From Phycisphaerae bacterium (lineage in GTDB: Bacteria; Planctomycetota; Phycisphaerae; Phycisphaerales; SM1A02), in contig JABIWU010000012.1 in NCBI GenBank assembly GCA_018701395.1, positions 1 to 45,785 of the forward strand: a stretch of 45,785 nucleotides of DNA. Reading direction: 5' to 3'. Each line of letters starts with the position of its first letter. Within the stretch, counting starts at the first letter, position 1. The translations under genes were made by a program, and so were the position numbers. The notes under the pieces were generated by a model that made no database searches, was not told the DNA's origin, and was given only the letters and a program-made list of their open reading frames with translations. This document shows, in pieces, positions 33,342-42,794 of this stretch.

Positions 33342-34715
33342 TTACCTTCGTTGGCCAGTCAAGATGTATAAACGATTTGAAGTAAGCACAGGTATTTTTG
33401 CTGATTGTGCTTGCTCAAGTAATTCGTTGTACTCTTTGTATGCACGTTGTTGGCGAGCATAGTCATCGTACATTGCGATGGTTGCATTTTTCCCAGGCCT
33501 ATGAATTGGTTTCTTTGGCGCAATACCAAGAACAAGGAAATCTAAATCGCCTGGAAGTGATCCTTCATCTTCTACAATTACACCGCCCCAATTTTGAATG
33601 AGGTCTACGATAAACTTATTGCTTGCGTCAGCATTTCCGTCGCCATCAGCGTCGTAATTGCCGTGTACAAGGAATGAATACTTGTAGGATGGATCATAAA
33701 TTGGATTGACAATAATATTATCTCGAACAATTGGTTGGCTTGACGAAGAGCGGATAATTTTCGCTGTTGAAGTCGTCTTGCCAACTTTAACTATTTCGAT
33801 GCTTGCTTTGCCCCGAGGGAATTCGCCATCACTGTTTGCTCGAAGTTGTGAGGAAGAATCATAAATATCAAACCGCATTCCTAGAACGATTCGGTCATTC
33901 GAACCTCTGTCAATAAACACTTCACTACCTGTTCCAACCTCAAGAACGGTTCCATCAACAAGTAAAGCAGGGTCAATGGTATTCATTCTGTCAGTGTCGA
34001 ATTTGTCACGTAGATCAGCGATGGTGGACTCTAAGCGGAGATTTTCTGTACGTGCATTGGTGACATCTTGTGAGAGCAATTGAATGCGGGCAATGTTTTC
34101 ATCTCGAACATCCTCTAGTCGCTGTTCTCTGCCAGCGAAAAAGGCGTTTGCTTCAGTGCTAAAAATTTCAGATTCAGCATGAACATCTTTCCATTCACTT
34201 TTGACAAGTTGAACTTCAGAAGTATTGGTATCCGCTTGAGACTTAATTTCGTCTTCTAATGCAGTAATCCTAGTTTGAGCGGAAGCTAATCCAGCGATGG
34301 TGGACTTTAACTCTTGGTCTCGTAATTTAACTTGGCTTTGAAGACTTTTAACGAGCAAAGAGATTGGGTTATTTGCGTTAATGTTCGGCCCATAAAGTGA
34401 TTGTAAGTCTGCGAGTGTTACTTCCGGATTACCACTAAGCCATTTGTTGCGTTCGGAGAGTTCACTTTTGAAATAACCGCTAACAGATTGGTTAGAACTT
34501 TTTGATTGAGCAACAACTTGTTGTAACGAGTCGCCTGCGCGTTCTATGGATGTTGCATATTCATTTAATGCTACTTCCGCACGTTGCACATGCTCGAGTT
34601 GCTCTCTATTTTCTACATAAAAAACAATACTGAGTACGAGCAAAAAGACAGTAGTTAGGACAAACACTACTAAAGATACGATGACGCCAGTTCCAGCGCC
34701 GCTACGAATAGCCAT
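33342..34715 (-). CDS. Membrane-anchored coiled-coil protein with a BRCT-like C-terminal domain
   Basis: I start at the ATG at 34715, where GGAGA sits eight bases upstream; this gives 457 residues and removes a 14-residue extension. An N-terminal membrane segment (VIVSLVVFVLTTVFLLVLSIVFYV, about residues 11-34) is followed by a coiled coil to about residue 265. A beta-rich domain comes next, with IDRGSNDRIVLGMRFDIYDS and KASIEIVKVG. The last 110 residues (YSFLVHGNYDADGDGNAD..FIVDLIQNWGGVIVED..DFLVLG) look like an NAD- or BRCT-like alpha/beta fold, with an acidic DADGDGNAD loop that may bind calcium. The function is unknown; a cell-envelope or scaffold role is possible. Confidence 0.65.
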   Translation of the reverse strand: MAIRSGAGTGVIVSLVVFVLTTVFLLVLSIVFYVENREQLEHVQRAEVALNEYATSIERAGDSLQQVVAQSKSSNQSVSGYFKSELSERNKWLSGNPEVTLADLQSLYGPNINANNPISLLVKSLQSQVKLRDQELKSTIAGLASAQTRITALEDEIKSQADTNTSEVQLVKSEWKDVHAESEIFSTEANAFFAGREQRLEDVRDENIARIQLLSQDVTNARTENLRLESTIADLRDKFDTDRMNTIDPALLVDGTVLEVGTGSEVFIDRGSNDRIVLGMRFDIYDSSSQLRANSDGEFPRGKASIEIVKVGKTTSTAKIIRSSSSQPIVRDNIIVNPIYDPSYKYSFLVHGNYDADGDGNADASNKFIVDLIQNWGGVIVEDEGSLPGDLDFLVLGIAPKKPIHRPGKNATIAMYDDYARQQRAYKEYNELLEQAQSAKIPVLTSNRLYILTGQRR

Positions 34716-35054
34716 GAGAATTTTCTCCAATAATCGAATTTGGCTTTTGCCAAACACGGTACAGTCGTGGGCTACACAGAACCCATTGATATGATTGGAC
34801 AGTGTCTATAGTTCGGGCTCTCCCGTCAAGTTCATATTGGTGAAGAACTTATTTTCTAGCCCAAGAACGGCGATTACTGCCTAAAATTAATAAAAAAAAA
34901 GAGAGCTTGAGAATAATATCGTTTTAGAACCCCATAAACCATTGTCATCTCATTTACATCATTGAACGAGAATGCAACCCTCTTCGTGTTGGTATCATAC
35001 GACGTTCGTAGCAATGAAATGTTGATTTGCATAAAGAAGTAGAAAGGCAGAAAC
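34716..35054. other. Divergent intergenic region between the coiled-coil gene and lat
   Basis: This 339-base A+T-rich gap should hold two opposing promoters. I see a nine-base A run (34888-34896 or nearby) and an ACACAGAACCC-type stretch, but no strong hairpin, repeat or convincing promoter pair. AAAGG seven bases before the lat ATG is its ribosome site. Confidence 0.4.
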
Positions 35055-36383
35055 ATGAGCGTTACCCCACAAAATGTACATTCAGTTTTAAAACAATTCC
35101 AACTCACAGATGGTTATGACTTAGTTGTGGATCTAGACAAGTCAAATGGTGTTTGGATTCACGATTCTGCAAGCGGTAAAGATTACCTGGATGCATTCAC
35201 TTGTTTTGCTTCATGGCCCTTGGGATTCAATCATCCTGATTTGATGCAAGACGATTTCAACGAAAAGATATTAAAAGTTTCTAGAAACAAAATTGCAAAT
35301 TCAGATTTGTACACAACCGAACTCGCTGAATTTGTTGAAGCGTTTGGTTCAAAAGTAACTCCAGAGGACTATCCGCATCACTTTTGGGTTTCGGGCGGAG
35401 CTCTCGCAGTAGAAAATGCGTTAAAGACAGCGTTTGACTGGAAAGCACGAAAACTTGGCAGAAATAATTTTACAGACGATGTGAACGACTTGGTTATTTT
35501 GCATTTTGAGCAGGCATTCCACGGACGAAGTGGTTACACCATGAGTCTTACAAACACGCTTCCTGACAAAGTTGGTTTATTCCCTAAATTTAATTGGCCA
35601 AGAGTATCAACTCCATTTTGTGAGTTTGATAACGAAGGCAACATTGTGAATGATATTGAAGCTTTAGAAGCAAGAACCTGTGCGGAAATTGATAAAGCAT
35701 TCAAAGAGCATGGCAATCGTATTGCAGCAATTCTTATTGAACCAATGCAGGGCGAAGGTGGCGATAACCACTTCCGCAATGAATTCCTCGAAAAATTACG
35801 CAAGTACGCAGATGAACGTGAAGCTCTTTTGATTTTTGATGAAGTGCAAACTGGTTTTTATGGATCTGGCAAAACGTGGTTCTGGCAACACACAACAGTT
35901 CAACCAGATATTGTAAGTTTCGGTAAGAAAACACAAACATGCGGAATCTACGCAAATCGCCGCGTTGATGAAATAGCTGAAAACGTATTTAATCGTTCAA
36001 GCAGAATTAACTCAACATGGGGTGGCAACCTCGTGGACATGGTTCGATGTACACAGTTTATAAAAATTATTGAACGAGATAACATTGCTGAGCAAGTGAC
36101 AAATGTAGGAAACCACGTTATCGCAGGTCTGCGAACAATTGCTAACGAGTCAGGCGCATTTACAAGCATTCGCGGTAAGGGTTCACTCATAGCGTTTACA
36201 GTTCCAAGCCCTGAGCACCGAGCAGCGATGCTTTCTTCACTTATGGATGCAGCAGTGATTGCACTTCCGTGCGGAGTTCGTTCCGTTCGATTCCGTTTAC
36301 CTTTGATTATGACAATTGCAGATGCGGATGAGTTACTGAACAGAACACGCATAGCTGTAAGCAGCTTAGCAACAACGGTGTAA
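35055..36383 (+). CDS. lat: L-lysine 6-transaminase
   Basis: The 442-residue class III aminotransferase has FDEVQTGFYGSGKTWFWQH (Asp262 binds the pyridine nitrogen) followed by the PLP lysine in SFGKKTQTCG (Lys291 or 292) and the WVSGGALAVENALK block near residue 111. The GKKTQTCG and STWGGNLVDMVR motifs are those of lysine epsilon-aminotransferases (EC 2.6.1.36) rather than ornithine or GABA enzymes. It moves the 6-amino group of lysine to 2-oxoglutarate, giving a semialdehyde that cyclises, and so opens lysine degradation or specialised synthesis. AAAGG precedes the ATG. The FIST gene starts four bases after the stop. Confidence 0.95.
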   Translation: MSVTPQNVHSVLKQFQLTDGYDLVVDLDKSNGVWIHDSASGKDYLDAFTCFASWPLGFNHPDLMQDDFNEKILKVSRNKIANSDLYTTELAEFVEAFGSKVTPEDYPHHFWVSGGALAVENALKTAFDWKARKLGRNNFTDDVNDLVILHFEQAFHGRSGYTMSLTNTLPDKVGLFPKFNWPRVSTPFCEFDNEGNIVNDIEALEARTCAEIDKAFKEHGNRIAAILIEPMQGEGGDNHFRNEFLEKLRKYADEREALLIFDEVQTGFYGSGKTWFWQHTTVQPDIVSFGKKTQTCGIYANRRVDEIAENVFNRSSRINSTWGGNLVDMVRCTQFIKIIERDNIAEQVTNVGNHVIAGLRTIANESGAFTSIRGKGSLIAFTVPSPEHRAAMLSSLMDAAVIALPCGVRSVRFRLPLIMTIADADELLNRTRIAVSSLATTV

Positions 36384-36387
36384 TTCA

Positions 36388-37569
36388 TTGCGTAGTGCTG
36401 CGGCAATTAGCGAACATCTCGATACCCGCACTGCGGCTATCGAAGTTGCTCTGATGTTGGAGCAAGCAATGTCTGGCCCGATAGATATAGTTTTTGTATT
36501 CGCAAGTTTTCATCATCGCGAGGCACTTGAGCTTGCAATTGCAGATATTCGACGTACTCTCGCACCAATTACAATTATTGGCATGACAACCGAATCAGTT
36601 GTCGGTTGCGATTTAGAATTGGAAGGTGTTGCTGGATTGTCAGCCTTGGCAATGCAGTTGCCTGGGATTTCAATTAAGACTTGGACAACAACACCAGAAC
36701 ATCCCGTGCCTATTTCAAAACCAGAGAAAATTCCCGCTTGGATTGGTTTACAAGATGACACGAAGGCAGTGTTTATCTTTGCAGATCCTTTTTCAACACC
36801 TATTACTCGACTACTACCGGCGCTCGTTAACTGCAGGGGTGAAGGTAATCTGCTTCCAGTTATTGGTGGCATGGCATCTGGTGCTTCCCAAGCAAAATAT
36901 AACAGATTGTTTTTAGATGGCCAAGCAATTAGGAGCGGCGGAATTGGTTTAACGCTTTCGGGTCCCCTTGAATTAGATTGTATTGTTAGTCAGGGTTGCA
37001 GGCCAATCGGTGAACACTATCGCGTAACCAAAGTGGATGGAAATGTTGTTTTAGAACTTGGAGGCAAACCAGCCCTAGAAGTTTTGCACGATCTCGCCAC
37101 TTCTGTTGGAGCAAAAGAACGCGATTTTCTGCAAGGCGGGCTTCTTCTTGGCGGAGTAATTGACGAAAATAAAAACTATTTCGGACGGGGCGATTTCCTT
37201 GTTCGTTCGATTTTGGGAATAGACAAAAAACGAAAAGGGATTGCAGCAGGCGAGTTTTACCGCCTTGGTAAAACAGTCCAATTCCATGTTCGTGATGCAC
37301 AGACCGCAGTGGAAGACTTGCAATTGCTTCTCGACGCCCAACAACTCGGAGTGCAGCCCTTTGCTGGGCTATTAGTTACTTGTAATGGTCGAGGTAGAAG
37401 TTTATTCCATGAAGATGATCATGATTTAACAATTATTCGAGAACGACTTGGAGAAGTTCCAATAGCAGGATTTTTTGCTGCGGGTGAAATTGGACCTATC
37501 GGTGGTCGTTCATTTTTACACGGACATACTGCCTGCTTAACTTTATTTCGTCCAGAAAATGCCAGTTAA
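36388..37569 (+). CDS. Stand-alone FIST-domain protein
   Basis: The 393-residue protein has FIST_N (IGMTTESVVGCDLELEGVAGLSAL near residues 63-83, with PVIGGMASGASQAKYNRLFLDG near 156) and FIST_C (FAGLLVTCNGRGRSLF near 330 and PIAGFFAAGEIGPIGGRSFLHGHTACLTLF near 361-390). FIST is a sensory domain, usually fused to kinases or cyclases, proposed to bind small ligands such as amino acids. Here there is no output domain, only the sensor. It starts at a TTG four bases after the lat stop, so it is translationally linked to a lysine-metabolising enzyme. It probably senses lysine or a lysine product, but its partner is unknown. Confidence 0.88.
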   Translation: MRSAAAISEHLDTRTAAIEVALMLEQAMSGPIDIVFVFASFHHREALELAIADIRRTLAPITIIGMTTESVVGCDLELEGVAGLSALAMQLPGISIKTWTTTPEHPVPISKPEKIPAWIGLQDDTKAVFIFADPFSTPITRLLPALVNCRGEGNLLPVIGGMASGASQAKYNRLFLDGQAIRSGGIGLTLSGPLELDCIVSQGCRPIGEHYRVTKVDGNVVLELGGKPALEVLHDLATSVGAKERDFLQGGLLLGGVIDENKNYFGRGDFLVRSILGIDKKRKGIAAGEFYRLGKTVQFHVRDAQTAVEDLQLLLDAQQLGVQPFAGLLVTCNGRGRSLFHEDDHDLTIIRERLGEVPIAGFFAAGEIGPIGGRSFLHGHTACLTLFRPENAS

Positions 37570-38181
37570 TTATTCAATCGAATGTAATTTTAAAAATTGG
37601 CCTTCTTGAATCAACGTCACTTTGTTAAAAACATAGTCTACTCTGACACGTTCGGAAAAAAAGTAAATAAATTTATCTTTGTCTTTAACTATTTGAACAT
37701 CCCCCGAATTACTTCCGCGCAGCATTCGTTGCAATGTTTTTGCAATATCCTGTCGATTTTCTTCAAAGAAAGTAGTAAACGTAGCAAGTTCGTCATCTAA
37801 TGAATCGTAATACGCCTTGCTTGATTCACTTGTGACCTGTTCAAACAAAAGTTCCCAATCTCTATCACGTAAGCAGGTAAGTGCTTGTGTAAAGACATGC
37901 GTTGGAAGCACAGCATGCAGTATTGTTTTCCCAGTTACCTCATCGGTCTCGACAAGTTTAATTGTTGCAAGGTACTGGTCGAATGCGTCACTCGTCGGTT
38001 TTTTTGCAGAAGCAAATTTGACAATAGTCCCATCTGCTTGAATGGATTGGTTTGGTAAATCTCCACCCATCGAATTGTGCCAGGTTGGTCTAGTGCGATA
38101 TTCAACTTTTTGAGTTGCACATCCAACTAGAATAAAAGTTGCAGCAGTAACACTTGAAATGTACTGTTTGCTATACATCAA
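37570..38181 (-). CDS. Lipoprotein of unknown function
   Basis: The 203-residue protein begins with a lipoprotein signal (lipobox FILVGC, cysteine near residue 21). The mature part is alpha/beta with FEQVTSESSKAYYDSLDDELATFTTFFEENRQDIAKTLQRML (about residues 114-155), then KDKFIYFFSERVRVDYVF and a final beta strand. I recognise no family. The start overlaps the stop of the upstream propeller-protein gene by four bases (ATGATG overlapping TGA), so both are translated together. The stop touches the converging FIST gene with no gap. Confidence 0.7.
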   Translation of the reverse strand: MMYSKQYISSVTAATFILVGCATQKVEYRTRPTWHNSMGGDLPNQSIQADGTIVKFASAKKPTSDAFDQYLATIKLVETDEVTGKTILHAVLPTHVFTQALTCLRDRDWELLFEQVTSESSKAYYDSLDDELATFTTFFEENRQDIAKTLQRMLRGSNSGDVQIVKDKDKFIYFFSERVRVDYVFNKVTLIQEGQFLKLHSIE

Positions 38182-39287
38182 TGATCCATTGTCGGCGGCC
38201 CAGCTTCAAGGTCGAAGACAAAAGGCGCAGCCCAAAGTTGACTTGTTCCAGTTTCTCGCTTACTTGTCCACATAAGTAACGTGCCAGATTCATCAAACGC
38301 AGGTAAACCGTCAAAGCCATCTGCATGCGTAATTCGTCGTCGACGAATACCGTATCTTGTTGTGCCGTTCGTTTTACCGCTGTCAGCATCACAAACAAAT
38401 AACTCATAATTTCGATGACTGACTTCACTTGTTGCGTAGATTATAAAGCGATTATTTGGGTGCCAGAATGGTCCCCAATTGACATGTTCATTGTCAGTGA
38501 GTTGGTATTCTTTTTCGATGCCTATTATTGACCCCGTCTCATCAAATTTTAGTTCAGCAACATAAAGCTGAAGTAAGTCATTGCCGCGCCTGTCAGATCG
38601 GTACACTATTCGCTTTCCGTCTGGCGAAAAGAACGGCCCGCCATCATAGCCTTCATCGCCAATGATGAGCCGATCGGTTCCTGTTTGTAAGTCAGTGATG
38701 TAAATGTCACCAGACCCTGAGGCCAGAGAGCAATACACCAAGTGGCGCGCATCCGGGCTCCATGATCCTTCTGCTAAATAATTCTCGTCATCCGTGACAA
38801 GTTTTTTAGTACTTCCATCATTTAGGTTTTGCGAAACGATATTCATTTTTGGAGGAAACGCCCATCGGTATCTTCCAGAACCACGTTGGTAACCTGGGAT
38901 TTCGCTATCTATTAATGGTGTTGTTGTCGTTGCGTACAAAACAAACGAATCATTTTTAGGGTGAAACCAGCCGCACGTATTCGCGGAACCTTCATTGCTT
39001 AATCGAATAATATTTTCAAGACCATCTATAGCGCCTGCTTCATTGAACGTCAACTCGCCAAGGTACATTCCATAATCATCGTCAGGAGTTTGACCATCCT
39101 CGGGATGCTCAATCGCTTGAAAAATAATCCGTTTTCCTGAAGGGTCAAAATAAGACTCGCCTGCTTTGAGGAATACAGCAGGGTCTGTGAGTAAAACAGG
39201 CGTTCCGATTGCGTTTGTTTCAGCAGGGTGCAAAGGGCTTGTTTGCCCGATGAGAAGTGAAACCAATAGTGCCATATAATGTGCCAT
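38178..39287 (-). CDS. Secreted TolB-like beta-propeller protein (PD40 repeats)
   Basis: The 369-residue protein has a signal peptide (MAHYMALLVSLLIGQTS) and repeats with FxPDGKRI(V/I)Y(R/Q)S patterns: SYFDPSGKRIIFQ, GSWSPDARHLVYC, PFFSPDGKRIVYRSDR, PFWHPNNRFIIYAT and PAFDESGTLLMWTS. These are PD40/WD40-like blades as in TolB and the S9 peptidases. I chose the ATG at 39287, with AGGA eight bases upstream. Such proteins bind partners in the periplasm or on the surface. It is the first gene of a two-gene unit with the lipoprotein. Confidence 0.85.
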   Translation of the reverse strand: MAHYMALLVSLLIGQTSPLHPAETNAIGTPVLLTDPAVFLKAGESYFDPSGKRIIFQAIEHPEDGQTPDDDYGMYLGELTFNEAGAIDGLENIIRLSNEGSANTCGWFHPKNDSFVLYATTTTPLIDSEIPGYQRGSGRYRWAFPPKMNIVSQNLNDGSTKKLVTDDENYLAEGSWSPDARHLVYCSLASGSGDIYITDLQTGTDRLIIGDEGYDGGPFFSPDGKRIVYRSDRRGNDLLQLYVAELKFDETGSIIGIEKEYQLTDNEHVNWGPFWHPNNRFIIYATSEVSHRNYELFVCDADSGKTNGTTRYGIRRRRITHADGFDGLPAFDESGTLLMWTSKRETGTSQLWAAPFVFDLEAGPPTMDH

Positions 39288-39300
39288 TGAGAAATTCCTT

Positions 39301-39969
39301 TTGAATGAAAGAGCCACACATCATACGTCTCCAGAGCATTTTCCGCACGGAGTTCCTGTCATCTATCACGACGATTATTTAGTCGTGCTAGATAAGCCGT
39401 CTGGATTACTCAGCGTAAAAGGGATTGGGGCAGATAAAATTGATTGCCTTGCAGTTCGAGTCGCCTCTGCAATTGAAGGCGCCCGGATAGTGCATCGTCT
39501 AGACATGGATACTTCAGGAATAATTTTGATGGCGAGAGATGCCGATACGCATCGAGAATTGAGTAGACAGTTTCAAGACAGAGAAGTCGAAAAAACATAT
39601 ATCGCTGTTGTAGGTGGGGTTATTGAACAAGATGAAGGATTAATTGATATTCCAATCCGTAAAGATTTCGACAACCCGCCATGCCAATGTGTTGATTATG
39701 AAAAAGGTAAATCCTCACAAACACACTGGAAAGTGCTCGAACGAGGTTGTGACCGAACTCGCTTGGAGTTAAAACCGGTGACTGGTCGTTCGCACCAGCT
39801 ACGCATTCATTTACGAGAACTTGGTCATCCTATTCTTGGCGATGATTTGTATGCACCCCAAGAACTTCAAGATATGGTTCCACGATTACAACTCCATGCG
39901 CTAGATCTCACTGTAATGCATCCAGCAACGAGTAAGCCGATTCAGTTTTGTGCGACGTGTCCGTTTTAG
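39301..39969 (+). CDS. RluA-family RNA pseudouridine synthase
   Basis: The 222-residue enzyme has motif II HRLDMDTSGI with catalytic Asp68, motif I LVVLDKPSGLLSV, and C-terminal VTGRSHQLRIHLRELGHPILGDDLYA. It lacks an S4 RNA-binding domain, as the single-domain RluA branch does. It converts uridine to pseudouridine in rRNA or tRNA. The start is a TTG at 39301; no ATG in frame lies before the first motif. It diverges from the propeller-protein gene with a 13-base gap, so their control regions overlap. The exact target is not clear. Confidence 0.93.
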   Translation: MNERATHHTSPEHFPHGVPVIYHDDYLVVLDKPSGLLSVKGIGADKIDCLAVRVASAIEGARIVHRLDMDTSGIILMARDADTHRELSRQFQDREVEKTYIAVVGGVIEQDEGLIDIPIRKDFDNPPCQCVDYEKGKSSQTHWKVLERGCDRTRLELKPVTGRSHQLRIHLRELGHPILGDDLYAPQELQDMVPRLQLHALDLTVMHPATSKPIQFCATCPF

Positions 39970-39994
39970 CAACAATCTGTTTCAACGAGTCAAG

Positions 39995-40036
39995 CATAAA
40001 AAAACGGCACAGAATCTGTCGATTCCATGCCGTTTT
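39995..40036 (-). terminator. Rho-independent terminator of clpC
   Basis: The stem AAAACGGCA/TGCCGTTTT (40001-40009 with 40028-40036), strengthened by GAATC/GATTC in the loop, lies 18 bases after the clpC stop. A run of seven T follows on the minus strand. It may also help to end the converging rluA-type transcript. Confidence 0.88.
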
Positions 40037-40053
40037 GTAATGCAATGTATTGA

Positions 40054-42585
40054 TTAACTGTTTGCGCCAGTTGGTTCAGGCTCTGGCTCTTGTTCTTCGG
40101 TTTTTTCTGGGTGAGTAACACTGAAGAACAGGTGGTCATCGTCTTTTTTATGTGAGATGTCGATGTGATCACCAGATGTGTAATCACCACCAAGAAGTGC
40201 TTCTGCAAGTGGATCTTCAATGAAGGACCCAAGTGCACGTCGTAAAGGACGAGCGCCAAAGTCTGGGTTGTAACCTTTTTCGATGAGGAAATCCTTTGCA
40301 ACTTGATCAAGTTCCATGGTCATACCCTTGCTTTTCAATCGTGAAGTGATTTTTGAAAGCTCAATGTCAATGATTGAATAGAGGTCGTCTTTAGTAAGTG
40401 CGTGGAAAACGACAATATCGTCAAGCCGGTTAATAAACTCAGGGCGGAAGAACTTCTCAGTTTCAGAGAGAAGTTGTTTCTTGAGTTTATCGTACTCAAT
40501 GACTTTTTCGTTCTTACCAAATCCGAATGATTGACCGCCTTTGATTAAATCAGAACCGATGTTTGATGTCAAAATCACAATAGTGTTTCGGAAGTCAACA
40601 TGACGACCGAATGAATCTGTTAGTCGGCCCTCTTCCATGATTTGAAGAAGCATGTTAAACACGTCACCGTGTGCTTTTTCTACTTCATCAAAGAGAACAA
40701 CTGCGTATGGTTTTCGACGGATTTTTTCTGTTAGCTGGCCGCCTTCTTCGTACCCAACATATCCCGGAGGTGCACCAACCAATCGTGAGACGGTGTGCTT
40801 CTCCATGTATTCAGACATGTCAAGGTGAACAAGAGAGTCAGAATCTCCGAACATAAATTCTGCAATTGCTTTTGCAAGCAGTGTTTTGCCTACACCGGTT
40901 GGTCCTAGGAACAAGAACGAACCCATTGGTCGATTTGGGTCTTTAAGACCACTGCGCGATTTACGAATTGCTTTTGCAATTTGCGTAATACCGTCGTGTT
41001 GACTAATAACAGTTTTGTGAAGTTCGTCTTCAAGTTGAAGTAATCGTTGTGATTCTGCTTCTTCAAGTCGAGTTAGTGGAACTCCAGTCATACTTGAAAC
41101 AACTTCAGCGATGATGTTTTCATCAACAATGCTGGTTGTTTCGTTTAGTTTTTCGCGCCATTCTTTTTGAATTTCGTCCTTCTTAGCACGAAGTTTTTCT
41201 GCTTCATCACGAAGTGCTGCTGCAGCTTCGTAATCTGCACCTTTTACAGCCTCGTCTTTTTTGACTTTTAATAGTTCAAGTTTTTCTTCGTAGTCTGCCA
41301 TTGAAGGGGGCTTCGTCATTGATTTCAATCGAACACGCGCTCCAGCTTCATCGATAACATCGATGGATTTATCTGGTTGTACACGGTCGGAAATGTAACG
41401 ATTGGAAAGTTCTACTGCAGCAAGAATTGCTTCTTTAGTGTATTTAACTCGGTGATGATCTTCGTATCTTTCACTTAGACCCAACAGGATTGCAATAGTG
41501 TCTTCTTTGTTTGGCGGATTAACAACAATGGATTGGAAACGACGTTCGAGTGCATTATCTTTTTCGATGTACTTACGATATTCATCAAATGTTGTCGCGC
41601 CGATGCATTGGATTTCACCTCGTGAAAGTGCTGGTTTCAAAACATTTGATGCATCGATTGCACCTTCAGCTCCACCTGCACCAACAAGAGTATGCAATTC
41701 ATCGATGAACAAAAGAATATTCTTCGCGCGTTTTACCTCGTTCATTATTGCTTTGATTCGCTCTTCAAATTGACCTCGGTATTTTGTACCAGCAACCATC
41801 ATTGCAAGATCAAGAACGATAACACGACGGCCATGGAGTAGGTCAGGAACCTCTTGTTCGATGATGCGTTGTGCGAGGCCTTCAATAATTGCAGTTTTGC
41901 CAACACCAGCTTCACCAATTAAAACAGGGTTGTTTTTAGTTCTGCGACAAAGTATTTGAACGAGGCGTTCAATTTCTTTGAAACGTCCGATGACAGGATC
42001 AAGCTCACCTTTGTTAGCGAGTTCAGTCAAATCACGACCGAAACTGTCAAGGGCAGGAGTTTTACTTTTTCCTCTTCGAGGAGCAGGGCTTGGTGCTTCG
42101 CCTTGTGGTTCCATGCTGTCTTCATCAGTTTCTTCAAGCTGGCCAACGCCAGCACCAAGAAGATTGAGAACTTCTTCTCGAACATCTTCAAGTTTCAATC
42201 CAAGATTCATTAAGACTTGCGCAGCAACACCGTCTTGCTCACGGAGTAATCCTAAAAGCAGGTGTTCAGTGCCAACATAATTGTGATTGAGTGAACGCGC
42301 TTCTTCAATTGCGTATTCAATAACCTTCTTCGCACGCGGTGTTTGTGGCAGTTTGCCCATAGTGACTACATCGGGGCCGCTCTTTACAAGTTTCTCAACT
42401 TCAAGGCGGACCTTTCTGAGGTCGATTTCCAAATGCTTAAGGACGTTGGCTCCAACTCCAGACCCTTCCTTGACTAAGCCAAGAAGGATATGCTCGGTTC
42501 CAATGTACTCGTGGTTAAAGCGCATTGCCTCTTGGTTTGCAAGAGACATGACTTTTCTAGCGCGATCTGTTAAACGTTCAAACAT
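40054..42585 (-). CDS. clpC: ATP-dependent Clp protease ATP-binding subunit ClpC
   Basis: The 843-residue AAA+ unfoldase starts [13 protein letters not shown] (GGAG nine bases upstream of the ATG at 42585). Two Clp_N repeats span residues 1-140. The first Walker A is GEAGVGKT (224-231) with [10 protein letters not shown]; the second is GPTGVGKT (561-568). A UVR motif region sits between (about 430-475). This arrangement identifies ClpC rather than ClpA or ClpB. It unfolds substrates and feeds them to ClpP. The last 30 residues are acidic. The gene is monocistronic, and clpP is not in the window. Confidence 0.97.
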   Translation of the reverse strand: MFERLTDRARKVMSLANQEAMRFNHEYIGTEHILLGLVKEGSGVGANVLKHLEIDLRKVRLEVEKLVKSGPDVVTMGKLPQTPRAKKVIEYAIEEARSLNHNYVGTEHLLLGLLREQDGVAAQVLMNLGLKLEDVREEVLNLLGAGVGQLEETDEDSMEPQGEAPSPAPRRGKSKTPALDSFGRDLTELANKGELDPVIGRFKEIERLVQILCRRTKNNPVLIGEAGVGKTAIIEGLAQRIIEQEVPDLLHGRRVIVLDLAMMVAGTKYRGQFEERIKAIMNEVKRAKNILLFIDELHTLVGAGGAEGAIDASNVLKPALSRGEIQCIGATTFDEYRKYIEKDNALERRFQSIVVNPPNKEDTIAILLGLSERYEDHHRVKYTKEAILAAVELSNRYISDRVQPDKSIDVIDEAGARVRLKSMTKPPSMADYEEKLELLKVKKDEAVKGADYEAAAALRDEAEKLRAKKDEIQKEWREKLNETTSIVDENIIAEVVSSMTGVPLTRLEEAESQRLLQLEDELHKTVISQHDGITQIAKAIRKSRSGLKDPNRPMGSFLFLGPTGVGKTLLAKAIAEFMFGDSDSLVHLDMSEYMEKHTVSRLVGAPPGYVGYEEGGQLTEKIRRKPYAVVLFDEVEKAHGDVFNMLLQIMEEGRLTDSFGRHVDFRNTIVILTSNIGSDLIKGGQSFGFGKNEKVIEYDKLKKQLLSETEKFFRPEFINRLDDIVVFHALTKDDLYSIIDIELSKITSRLKSKGMTMELDQVAKDFLIEKGYNPDFGARPLRRALGSFIEDPLAEALLGGDYTSGDHIDISHKKDDDHLFFSVTHPEKTEEQEPEPEPTGANS

Positions 42586-42794
42586 TGTTCGATTCTCCGC
42601 CCACATGATATGCGGGATGTACTTCCTGAGGGTACAAAAAGTTGTAGCCACTACTTTACAATCGGTGCAACTCGCATTCCATTTGAGAACTTCTTCATAT
42701 TATGTAAGAAAAGGTCAGATATCTCAAAAAAAGGGATTTTGATACCCGCTAAATTCGTCATTTTTATCGCAAATATGTCATAGCGGGCAAATAC

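Noticed and set aside
42745-42787. CCCGCTA/TAGCGGG inverted repeat upstream of clpC and after the LolD-like gene
   Set aside because: The stem is exact, but its 29-base loop and the distant T run make it a poor terminator, and no heat-shock or CtsR site matches. It may be chance.
42586-42794. CtsR or CIRCE heat-shock operator before clpC
   Set aside because: Only a single GGTCAGA resembles the CtsR heptad; the tandem heptad array and the CIRCE inverted repeat are both missing.
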